Shown piece by piece: positions 34,387 to 42,067 of a DNA stretch of 64,000 nucleotides (the stretch's first letter is position 1; every line of letters begins with the position of its first letter). The stretch lies in the NCBI GenBank assembly GCA_944340905.1, contig CALVLT010000003.1, positions 1 to 64,000 of the forward strand, given 5' to 3'. A model generated the notes under the pieces. The model was not told the origin of the DNA and did no database searches. It saw only the letters and a list, made by a program, of their open reading frames with translations. The position numbers and the translations under genes were made by a program. This stretch comes from an uncultured Clostridia bacterium (GTDB lineage: Bacteria > Bacillota > Clostridia > Christensenellales > Borkfalkiaceae).

Positions 34387-35079
34387 ATGAGCATCATTGC
34401 AGTCAAATGCAGTGCCTGCGGCGCCCCGCTCGAGGTGGACGATTCGTCGGCATACGGCGTGTGCCCGTATTGCGGAACGAAGTACCTGACGGGCGTCGGG
34501 CAGGCGCCCTCTGCCGAGCGGGAGAGCATCGACCGCTTTCTGGCGCTGGAAAAAATAGGCGACAGCGCGGGTGCGGCCGCCCTCGCCCGCGAGCTGGCGG
34601 GCAGATTTCCCCAAAAGGCGTTTTCCTGGGCGTGCCTCACACGCGCCTGCTGTGCGCAGGCAAACGAGAGCCTGCGGCGCGTCGAGGAGCAGTTCTCCGG
34701 CCTGAAGATCCGCGACAGCCGCGGCCGCGACGTATATTTTCCGCTGTCCGGCAGGTCGATCCGTGCGCACGGAACGGGCGGCGCGGACAGGCGTGCCGAC
34801 GAGCGCATCCGTTCGATCGCCTCCGATTTTTACAGGGCGGAAACGAGCGTGCGGCAGGCGGAGCAGGCGCTGGCAAACATGCGCAGTTTCCGCAAGAACG
34901 GGGAGGACGACAGCTTTTGCAGGGATGCCGAAATGCTCACCTCGCGCGCAAGGGAGCGCTGCAATTCGGCATCCATCCTGCTGGACCGTTCCGCTGCGGC
35001 GCACGCCAAGGGCAAAAAGGCAGCCACGATCGTCGTCGTAGCCGCAGTTATCCTTGCGATCATTTTCAATTTTCTGTAA
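34387..35079 (+). CDS. Zinc-ribbon protein with C-terminal membrane anchor
   Basis: A 230-residue protein of unrecognised function. It starts with a four-cysteine zinc ribbon CSACG...CPYCG (TFIIB-like), continues with a soluble helical region containing a long charged stretch (about residues 130-205), and ends in one hydrophobic segment (ATIVVVAAVILAIIFNFL) as a tail anchor. The start is ATG 34387 with GAGGA 6 bases upstream. It stands between the khpA hairpin and a strong terminator, and may share the ffh-rpsP transcript by read-through. Confidence 0.75.
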   Translation: MSIIAVKCSACGAPLEVDDSSAYGVCPYCGTKYLTGVGQAPSAERESIDRFLALEKIGDSAGAAALARELAGRFPQKAFSWACLTRACCAQANESLRRVEEQFSGLKIRDSRGRDVYFPLSGRSIRAHGTGGADRRADERIRSIASDFYRAETSVRQAEQALANMRSFRKNGEDDSFCRDAEMLTSRARERCNSASILLDRSAAAHAKGKKAATIVVVAAVILAIIFNFL

Positions 35080-35116
35080 TAAACTTATCATGGAACCGTA
35101 TCTGCCGACAGGCCAG

Positions 35117-35149
35117 AAGAGCGCATCCTTCCGCGCTCTTTTTTCTTTT
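35117..35149 (+). terminator. Intrinsic terminator after the zinc-ribbon gene
   Basis: Stem AAGAGCGC (35117-35124) / GCGCTCTT (35133-35140), then TTTTCTTTT. Confidence 0.85.
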
Positions 35150-35235
35150 GGGGAGTGCTTTGTCCGGGAATGTGTGCGGACGGGGAAACCTTGGCTGAAA
35201 AGATAAATTTACCGCGAAAATCTTGCAAAAGGGTA

Positions 35236-35264
35236 TTGCTTTTTGTAACAATTTCCCGTATAAT
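35236..35264 (+). promoter_or_regulatory. Sigma-A promoter for the GH3-GH31 pair
   Basis: TTGCTT (35236-35241), 17-base spacer, TATAAT (35259-35264); the GH3 ATG is at 35295 behind AGGAGAA. Confidence 0.75.
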
Positions 35265-35294
35265 AGCGGTAATGTCTGATATAGGAGAAAAGGT

Positions 35295-37286
35295 ATGGAA
35301 AAGAAAACCAAAGCAACTCTGACCTTGCAGGAAAAGGTCCGCCTTCTTACGGGAAAAGACTCCTGGCATACCGACGATCTGGACGGGAAAATTCCCTTCA
35401 TCACGATGTCGGACGGGCCGGTGGGGCTGCGCACCGAGCGCACGGGGGAGGACGGAAAGCCCTACACCATTCCCGCCGTCGCTTACCCCTCCATTCAGGT
35501 GCTGGCAAACACGTGGAGCACGGACTGCGCGCGTCTGATGGGCGAGTGTCTTGCCGACGACTGCCGTGACCGCGGCGTCGAACTGCTGCTCGCGCCCGGC
35601 GTGAACATCAAGCGGCATCCGCTGAACGGGCGCAACTTCGAGTATTTTTCGGAGGACCCTCAGCTCGCGGGCGACATGGGCAAGGCGTATGTTGAGGGCG
35701 TGCAGTCCTCGGGCATCGGCGTCTGCCTCAAGCATTTTTGCTGCAACAATCTGGAATATGACCGCCTGCACCAGACGAGCGAGGTGGACGAGCGCACGCT
35801 GCGCGAAGTGTACTACCGTCCCTTCGAGATCGTCTGCGAGGCGAAGCCCGTCTCCGTCATGTGTTCGTACAACCGCATCAACGGCGAATACGGTTCGGAA
35901 TACCGCAAGGGGTTCGACTTTTTGCGCGACGAGTGCGGATTTGACGGGGCGATCGTCTCCGATTGGGGCGCGGTGCGTGACAGGACGGCGGCGGCAAAGG
36001 CGGGGCTGGACATCGAGATGCCCTACAGCGAGGCGGGCAGGAAAAAACTTGCCGACGATCTGGCTGCGGGCAGCATTTCGGAGGAGGAGATCGACGCCTG
36101 CGCACAGCGCGTTCTGCAACTCGTCGGACGGCTCAAGGAGATGGGCAGGGGCAGGAAAAACAAGCGTTCGGAGCAGGAGCGCATTGCGGCGGCGCGCGAT
36201 ATCGCCGCAGAGGGCATCGTCCTTGTCAAGAACGAGGGCGTGCTGCCCTTGGCGAAGGGCGCAAAGCTGTCGGTGTGCGGCATCTATGCAAGGCCCGACA
36301 ACACGGGCTACCTTTCGGGCGGCGGCTCGGCAAAGGTGAGGTGGACGCAAATGTCCGCCGATCTGCCCGCCGAACTCGTCTCCCGCGGGCACGAGGTCGC
36401 CTATGAGGGGGCGTTCGGCACGCGCGTCATCCATTCCTTTGCGCAGAATACGCGCACGGCGGTGCTGAATGCGGCGCAGTCGGACGCGAACATCGTCTGC
36501 GTCGGAACGGGCGACGGCGTGGAATTCGAGGAGGGGGACAGGCTCACCATGCGCCTGAGCGAGGTGCAGGAGCGCGCCATCCTCGATACGGCGGCGCGCA
36601 ATCCGGACACCGTCGTCATCGTCTTTGCGGGCGCGGCGGTGGATATGTCTGCCTGGGCGGACAGCGTCGCCGCGATCGTCTATGCGGGATTCCCCGGCAT
36701 GGGCGGCATGGGGGCGATCGCCGACATTCTGACGGGCAAAGTCAATCCGAGCGGCAAGCTCTCCGAGACCTTCCCGCTCGATTTGGACGACGTTCCCGCA
36801 GTCCATACATACCGCGCCGCGGGCGTCACGCGCTATCAGGAGGGGCCGGACGTCGGGTACCGCTATTTCGATACCTACGACGTCCCCGTGCTCTATCCCT
36901 TCGGGCACGGCATGAGCTATTCGGAATTTGTCTACCGTGATTTGAAACTCTCCCTCGAGGGGGGCAAGGTCGTTGCCGAATACGTCGTGGAGAACGTCTC
37001 CGATCGGGACGGCAGGGAAGTCTCGCAGGTGTATGTGGGCGAGAGCGCGCCCCTCGTCTACCGCCCGAAGAAGGAGCTGAAGGGCTTTTCCAAGGATTTG
37101 ATCGGCGCGGGCAAGTCCGTAAAAGTGCGCGTGGGACTGGATTTTCGCGCATTTGCGCATTGGAACACGGCGCGCGATACATGGGAAATGACGGACGGCG
37201 TCTACGAAGTGTTTGTCGGCGCGTCGAGCGCGGACATCCGCCTGACGGCGCGGCTGCGCGTGGAGAACGGCAAGTTCGTTCTCTAA
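35295..37286 (+). CDS. Glycoside hydrolase family 3 (beta-glucosidase-like)
   Basis: A 663-residue cytoplasmic (no signal peptide) GH3 enzyme. It has MSDGPVGLR near residue 38, KHFCCNNLEYDR (family pattern KHFxxNxxExxR) and the nucleophile D223 in GAIVSDWGAV within the N-terminal barrel. A second (alpha/beta) domain follows, with VLVKNEGVLPL-type sequence (ACCPLAKG region), and a C-terminal fibronectin III-like domain (about 560-660) ends it. Likely removes terminal beta-linked sugars from imported oligosaccharides. A GH31 gene follows after 19 bases. No transporter or regulator is adjacent. Confidence 0.9.
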   Translation: MEKKTKATLTLQEKVRLLTGKDSWHTDDLDGKIPFITMSDGPVGLRTERTGEDGKPYTIPAVAYPSIQVLANTWSTDCARLMGECLADDCRDRGVELLLAPGVNIKRHPLNGRNFEYFSEDPQLAGDMGKAYVEGVQSSGIGVCLKHFCCNNLEYDRLHQTSEVDERTLREVYYRPFEIVCEAKPVSVMCSYNRINGEYGSEYRKGFDFLRDECGFDGAIVSDWGAVRDRTAAAKAGLDIEMPYSEAGRKKLADDLAAGSISEEEIDACAQRVLQLVGRLKEMGRGRKNKRSEQERIAAARDIAAEGIVLVKNEGVLPLAKGAKLSVCGIYARPDNTGYLSGGGSAKVRWTQMSADLPAELVSRGHEVAYEGAFGTRVIHSFAQNTRTAVLNAAQSDANIVCVGTGDGVEFEEGDRLTMRLSEVQERAILDTAARNPDTVVIVFAGAAVDMSAWADSVAAIVYAGFPGMGGMGAIADILTGKVNPSGKLSETFPLDLDDVPAVHTYRAAGVTRYQEGPDVGYRYFDTYDVPVLYPFGHGMSYSEFVYRDLKLSLEGGKVVAEYVVENVSDRDGREVSQVYVGESAPLVYRPKKELKGFSKDLIGAGKSVKVRVGLDFRAFAHWNTARDTWEMTDGVYEVFVGASSADIRLTARLRVENGKFVL

Positions 37287-37305
37287 GGGATACGGAGGAA
37301 AAACG

Positions 37306-39864
37306 ATGCAGGAATTTACGATCGGAAAGATCCGCGTGCAGTTTCTCTCACGGGACGTCGTGCGCATCGAGCGCATGAAAAAGGGGAGATTCTGCGATAA
37401 AAACACCTTCTTCGTGCCCGATCGCGCGCAGTTTGCAGGGTTTGACGGAGCATCGGTGCAGGAGGATGAACAGGGGGTGCACATCGTTTTCGGGGAGTAC
37501 GCCCTCGTTCTGCCTGCGGCGGCGCGTTCGCTCTCGGGCACCCGCCTCGAGCGCGCGGGTAAGGCGGTGTGGAAGTATAAGCGGCTTGCCAATTCGGGCG
37601 AACTGCCCGCCCCCGGCAGCACGCCCGAGGTGTTCGCGCTTGCGGACACGCCTCGCATCACGGTGCCGGAGGGCGGCTATGCCTGGCGCGACCGCAAAAA
37701 CAGCGGCTATAAGGCGGAAGAGAACGTCGAGGACGTCTATCTGCTGCTGTGCGGCAAGAACGCCAAGACGCTGCGCCGCCTGTATGTGACGCTCACGGGC
37801 AGGAGCGAGCTGGTGCGCCTCTCTACGCTCGGGCTGTGGGATTCTCGCTATTACGAGTATGACCAGGCGGGCGCCATGCAGCGCATTCTCGACTATGAGG
37901 CGCACGAGGTCCCGCTCGACAATATCGTGATCGATACCGACTGGCGCGCCGCCTCCGACCGCGGCATCGGCTACGACGTCAACACAAAGCTCTTTCCCGA
38001 CGTCGGGCAGTATTTTGCGTTTGCGCATGCGCACGGGGTGGAGGTCATGTTCAACGACCATCCCGAACCCGTCGAGGGCGCAAAGGACCTGCTCGACCCC
38101 GCGGAGGTGAAATACCGCGAGGAAAAGCTGCAGGCGCTCATGGCGCAGGGGCTGGATACGTGGTGGTATGACAGGAACTGGCACACCAAGCTGATAAGCC
38201 CCGTCGGCGGCATCGCGCCCGAGACGTTCGGCCTCTATCTGTTCACGGACATCACGCGGCACTATTATCAGAAGAAGGCGAAAAACAAGCGCGTGTACCG
38301 CCGTCCCGTCATCATGGGCAACGTCAACAATGTACACAACGGCACATATACGGGCAGCGGGGAATGTTCCGTGCGCGACAGCGCCTCCCACCGCTATTCC
38401 ATTCAGTGGACGGGGGACATCCGCTCGGACGAGGCGGCGCTCGGTCAGGAGGTGGAAACGCTCGTCCGGGCGGGTGCGAACTGCCTTCCCTACGTCAATG
38501 CCGACTGCGGCGGACATACGGGCAATCCCGATGCAAAAACTTACATCCGCTGGATGCAGTTCGGCGCGCTCTCTCCCGTGTTCCGCCCGCACTGCACCAA
38601 GAGCATCGTCAGGACGCGCGAACCCTGGGCGTATGACGAAAGAACGCTGCGCATCGTGCGCGAATATATCCGCCTGCGCTACCGCCTGCTGCCGCTCATC
38701 TATTCGCTTGCATATGAGAGTTATGAGACGGGGGTGCCCGTCTGCCGCGCGCTCGGGTTCGAGTATCCGGAGGACAGGCGCGCCTGCCGTGAGACGAGCG
38801 AGTACCTGCTGGGCAAAGATATTCTCGTCGCGCCCGTCGCGCGATATGACGAAACATGGATGTCCCTTCCGCGCTCGTACTATGCTGCGCCTGTCAAAGC
38901 GACCTACTATGCGGGCAGGGAGTGCAAAGGGGATCCGCTTTGCGCCACGCAGTACGATTTTCTGGATCTGCACTTCAGGGGAGAGTCTCCCCATCCCGAC
39001 GTGCCCGTCTATAATTTCTCCGCGCGCTTTGAAACGGTCATCGTTCTGCCCGTGGAAACGGAGCTTGCCGTCCTTGCGGACGACGGCGTGCGCATCCGCA
39101 TCGATGGGAAAAAGGTCTTTGAGGACTGGAGTATCCACGATGCGCAGCAGACGCATTTCGGCGTCTTCCCTGCGGGCGAACACAGGGTGAGCATCGAATA
39201 TTTCCAGGCATACGGCGATGCGCGGCTCTCGCTCGGCACCACACAGAGCGAACGGCGCTATCTGCCCGAAGCGCGCGAGGTGTACCTGCCCAAGGGCAGA
39301 TGGGTGAATGTGTTCACCGGAAAGGCATATGCGGGCGGAAGAGCGCACGCCGTTCCCTGCCCCGTCGAACAAATGCCGCTCTTCGTGCGCGAGGGGGCGC
39401 TCATTCCGCTCGCGCAGGATGCAAAGAATACCAAGGAGCAGTCCTGGCAGTCTCTTGCCTTTGATTTCTACCCCTCCGAAGAGGCGTACTGCGAAGGGGC
39501 GCTCGTCGAGGATGACGGCGAGACGACCGCCTACCAATTGGGCGAAAAGCGTACCTGCGGCTATATTTCTCAGTTCGACAGGGTGGAAAACTGCCACGTA
39601 GTGACGTTTGAAGGCGCAGAAGGCTGCTTTGCGGGGGAGCGCTGCTGCGCCGATCGGCAGGTGTGCCTGCGCATTCACCTGTCCGCAGGCAGGATCGCCC
39701 GCATCCGCGTCAACGGACAGGAGGCGTCCTATACCGTCATAAAGCGGGACGGGACTGCGTTTCCCTTCTCCTTTGACGGTGCAGCGCCCGATTCGGACGT
39801 GGCGGAAGTACGCCTTTCGTTCGCTGTCTCCGAGGGCGCGGAAGTCAGAATTTACCGCAAATGA
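37306..39864 (+). CDS. Glycoside hydrolase family 31 with an inserted PA14-like domain
   Basis: An 852-residue cytoplasmic GH31 enzyme, likely an alpha-glycosidase. The TIM barrel has LGLWDSRYYEYD, a putative nucleophile D289 in WWYDRNW, and the acid/base D371 in QWTGDIRSDE. In typical GH31 the GxxILVAPV strand (here 501-512) runs almost directly into the YLPxGxW strand, but here about 140 residues intervene. Residues about 530-645 (NFSARFETVIVLPVETELAV...SIEYFQAYGDARLSL) look like a PA14/GLEYA-type beta domain. The family is clear; the linkage hydrolysed is not. The AGGAGG-less start uses GGAGG about 8 bases upstream. Confidence 0.85.
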   Translation: MQEFTIGKIRVQFLSRDVVRIERMKKGRFCDKNTFFVPDRAQFAGFDGASVQEDEQGVHIVFGEYALVLPAAARSLSGTRLERAGKAVWKYKRLANSGELPAPGSTPEVFALADTPRITVPEGGYAWRDRKNSGYKAEENVEDVYLLLCGKNAKTLRRLYVTLTGRSELVRLSTLGLWDSRYYEYDQAGAMQRILDYEAHEVPLDNIVIDTDWRAASDRGIGYDVNTKLFPDVGQYFAFAHAHGVEVMFNDHPEPVEGAKDLLDPAEVKYREEKLQALMAQGLDTWWYDRNWHTKLISPVGGIAPETFGLYLFTDITRHYYQKKAKNKRVYRRPVIMGNVNNVHNGTYTGSGECSVRDSASHRYSIQWTGDIRSDEAALGQEVETLVRAGANCLPYVNADCGGHTGNPDAKTYIRWMQFGALSPVFRPHCTKSIVRTREPWAYDERTLRIVREYIRLRYRLLPLIYSLAYESYETGVPVCRALGFEYPEDRRACRETSEYLLGKDILVAPVARYDETWMSLPRSYYAAPVKATYYAGRECKGDPLCATQYDFLDLHFRGESPHPDVPVYNFSARFETVIVLPVETELAVLADDGVRIRIDGKKVFEDWSIHDAQQTHFGVFPAGEHRVSIEYFQAYGDARLSLGTTQSERRYLPEAREVYLPKGRWVNVFTGKAYAGGRAHAVPCPVEQMPLFVREGALIPLAQDAKNTKEQSWQSLAFDFYPSEEAYCEGALVEDDGETTAYQLGEKRTCGYISQFDRVENCHVVTFEGAEGCFAGERCCADRQVCLRIHLSAGRIARIRVNGQEASYTVIKRDGTAFPFSFDGAAPDSDVAEVRLSFAVSEGAEVRIYRK

Positions 39865-39873
39865 CAACATGAG

Positions 39874-39909
39874 TGCGGCGCGCGTCACAAGACGCACGCC
39901 GCATATTTT
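39874..39909 (+). terminator. Terminator after the GH31 gene
   Basis: A 13-bp stem with one mismatch (39874-39886 / 39891-39903) with loop ACAA, followed by TATTTTCAT. Confidence 0.75.
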
Positions 39910-40008
39910 CATATGCTGCGGGCATACTTTGATAAAAAGTGTCTGCGGGTGCGGGTTTCCCTTTATGCCGTCCGCCTGTTCGCATTATAATAGGGAAAGA
40001 AACGCACA

Positions 40009-40032
40009 TATGTCATACGATTATATGACATA
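40009..40032. promoter_or_regulatory. Palindrome upstream of the capsule promoter
   Basis: TATGTCATA (40009-40017) and TATGACATA (40024-40032) are perfect inverted 9-base arms separated by 6 bases, ending 6 bases before the -35. A plausible site for a dimeric regulator. Confidence 0.55.
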
Positions 40033-40038
40033 AATGGA

Positions 40039-40068
40039 TTGACAGCTCTTAAAAGGACATGATATAAT
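40039..40068 (+). promoter_or_regulatory. Sigma-A promoter of the capsule operon
   Basis: TTGACA (40039-40044), 18-base spacer, TATAAT (40063-40068): both hexamers perfect. First gene starts at 40180. Confidence 0.9.
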
Positions 40069-40179
40069 AAATTCATACAGTTCCGCGCCGGACTTTTTTC
40101 AGGCACCGTAGTTTGGGGGAGACGTGACGGGAGAGGCGGAACCATCCTGCTCGGCGTTCTATAGTTGGGAGGATCACAG

Positions 40180-40980
40180 ATGGATAAAGAAGAACGGGAT
40201 GCGCAGCCGCAGCCCGCACAAAATAGTACAATTGAACTGCCGGATCGGACATCGGAGGAGATGCCCGTCGTTGAGCCTGCTTCCGTTTCGGAGCAGGCGT
40301 CTTTGCTTGCGCAAAAAAATCCGCCCGCGCAGGAGCCGCCCTACACGCCCCGCAAAGGGTTTCGCTACGGATGCTATCTGTTCGTCAAGCGCACGTTCGA
40401 TATTCTCTCCTCCGGCCTTGTTTTGATCGTTTTTTCATGGCTCATTCTGCTGTGCATTCTCATCAAGTGGCTGGAGGATTTTCACAATCCCATCTACGTC
40501 TCCAAACGGGTGGGAAAGAACGGAAAAATTTTCAAGTTTTACAAGATCAGGACGATGTGCCCCAATGCCGAGGAGATGAAACAAAAACTCATCGAGGCGG
40601 GGCTGAACGAGGCGGATCCGCCCGCCTTCAAGATGAAGAACGACCCGCGCATCACAAAGGTGGGCAAGGTGCTGCGCAAGCTGTCGCTGGACGAGCTGCC
40701 CCAACTGTTCAACATTTTGAACGGCACAATGAGCGTGGTGGGGCCGCGCCCTCCCATTCCAAGCGAGGTGGAGCAGTACACCGAATATCAGCGGCACCGT
40801 CTGGACGTCAAGGGGGGACTGTTGTGCCTGTGGCAGATCCAAAAGAACCGCAACGCGCTCTCGTTCGACGAATGGGTGCGGCTCGATCTGGAATACATTC
40901 AGAAACAGAGTATCTGGCTCGATCTGAAGATCATCTTCAAGGGCGCCTACATGGTCATCTTCGACCGCAGCGGCGAATGA
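40180..40980 (+). CDS. Initiating sugar transferase (undecaprenyl-phosphate sugar phosphotransferase)
   Basis: Starts repeat-unit assembly by moving a sugar-1-phosphate onto undecaprenyl phosphate. The 266-residue protein has a Pro/Gln-rich N-terminus (about 65 residues), one membrane segment (about 75-100) and the conserved bacterial sugar-transferase domain: RVGKNGKIFKFYKIRTM, FKMKNDPRITKVGKVLRKLSLDELPQLFNILNGTMSVVGPRPP. It belongs to the short WcaJ/ExoY-like class without the five-helix N-terminal part. ATG 40180 follows GGGAGG by 7 bases; an in-frame TTG at 40165 lies before that site. Sugar donor unknown. Confidence 0.9.
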   Translation: MDKEERDAQPQPAQNSTIELPDRTSEEMPVVEPASVSEQASLLAQKNPPAQEPPYTPRKGFRYGCYLFVKRTFDILSSGLVLIVFSWLILLCILIKWLEDFHNPIYVSKRVGKNGKIFKFYKIRTMCPNAEEMKQKLIEAGLNEADPPAFKMKNDPRITKVGKVLRKLSLDELPQLFNILNGTMSVVGPRPPIPSEVEQYTEYQRHRLDVKGGLLCLWQIQKNRNALSFDEWVRLDLEYIQKQSIWLDLKIIFKGAYMVIFDRSGE

Positions 40981-40996
40981 GATAAGGGAGCAAATC

Positions 40997-42067
40997 ATGC
41001 CTGAACACATTTACGGCATCATTATGGCGGGGGGTGGCGGAACGCGGTTCTGGCCGCTCTCCCGCAGGGAAACGCCCAAGCAGCTGCTCAACCTGAGCGG
41101 ACGGGAGCTGATGGTCAACGAGGCGGTGGACCGCCTGACCCGCGTCGCCGCGTATGAAGATATCTATATCGTCACAAACTGCGAACAGGCGGAGGCGATG
41201 GAGCGGGCGACGCAGGGGCGCATTCGTGCGGAGCGCATCCTCCGCGAGCCGTGCGCGCGCAACACCGCCGCCTGCATCGGCTATGCCGCCATGAAGATCG
41301 CGCATGAACGCGGAGACGGCATTCTGGTCATCACGCCCTCCGACGCCTATATCCGCGACGAGGCGGCGTTCGGCGAGACGCTGCGCGTCGCTGTGGATGC
41401 CGCGCAGGCGACGGGCAAGCTCGTCACCATCGGCATCACGCCCACGTTTCCCGCCACGGGCTATGGGTATATCCGTTGCGAAAAAGCGGCAGGGCGCGTC
41501 AAGCCCGTCGCGCAGTTCGTGGAAAAGCCGCCGCGCGAGAGGGCGGAGGAGTACCTGAAGAGCGGGGACTACGTGTGGAACAGCGGCATGTTCGTCTGGC
41601 GTGCGTCCGTCATTCTGGAAAAGTTCCGCCTGCTTCTGCCCGAACTGTATGCGGGGCTGGAAAAAATTGCAGCAGCGTTCGGAACGGGAGAGGAGGAGCG
41701 CGTCTTGTCCGAGACATATCCCATCCTTCCCTCCGTTTCCGTCGATTACGGCATTCTCGAGCGCAGCGGCGACATTCTCGTCGTGCCCGGCGAATTCGGC
41801 TGGAGCGACGTCGGCAGCTGGGACATGCTCGGCACGCTGCATCCCTGCGACGATGCCGGCAACGTCGTCGTGGGTAACGCCGTGCAGGTGGATACGCACA
41901 ATACCGTCATCTACTCGAGCGGCAGGCTGATCGCCGCCGTGGATGTGAGCGATCTCGTCATCGTCGAGACGCCCGACGCCGTCCTTGTGTGCCCCAAGTC
42001 GGGCGCGCAGGACGTGAAGAAGGTGGTGGAGCGCCTGCGGGCAGAGGGCAGGGAGGAACTGTTGTGA
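40997..42067 (+). CDS. manC: Mannose-1-phosphate guanylyltransferase
   Basis: Makes GDP-mannose from mannose-1-phosphate and GTP. The 356-residue protein has an intact pyrophosphorylase signature MAGGGGTRFWPLSRRETPKQLL, VITPSDAYI, PATGYGYI, and the FVEKPPRERAEEYLKSGDYVWNSGMF motif. It lacks the C-terminal isomerase domain, so it is the monofunctional type. It overlaps the following phosphohexomutase by 4 bases. It feeds gmd and fcl downstream. Confidence 0.93.
   Translation: MPEHIYGIIMAGGGGTRFWPLSRRETPKQLLNLSGRELMVNEAVDRLTRVAAYEDIYIVTNCEQAEAMERATQGRIRAERILREPCARNTAACIGYAAMKIAHERGDGILVITPSDAYIRDEAAFGETLRVAVDAAQATGKLVTIGITPTFPATGYGYIRCEKAAGRVKPVAQFVEKPPRERAEEYLKSGDYVWNSGMFVWRASVILEKFRLLLPELYAGLEKIAAAFGTGEEERVLSETYPILPSVSVDYGILERSGDILVVPGEFGWSDVGSWDMLGTLHPCDDAGNVVVGNAVQVDTHNTVIYSSGRLIAAVDVSDLVIVETPDAVLVCPKSGAQDVKKVVERLRAEGREELL

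Larger units (their letters stand above)
39865..40179. other. 315-base intergenic region before the capsule locus
   Basis: No gene. From left to right: a terminator-like hairpin after the GH31 gene, an isolated TATAAT (39986-39991), a 9-base-arm palindrome (40009-40032), a strong sigma-A promoter (40039-40068) and a leader of about 105 bases that can fold with a 7-bp long-range helix. Confidence 0.75.

Noticed and set aside
35088..37661. Very long open frames on the minus strand (also 37348-39912 and others) opposite GH3 and GH31.
   Set aside because: They mirror strongly coding GC-rich + strand genes with clear motifs, have no domain sense and no ribosome sites; they are shadows of GC-rich codon use.
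40080..40142. Assigning the capsule leader to a c-di-GMP or other known riboswitch.
   Set aside because: The conserved core sequences of those classes are not found; only base-pairing potential is seen.
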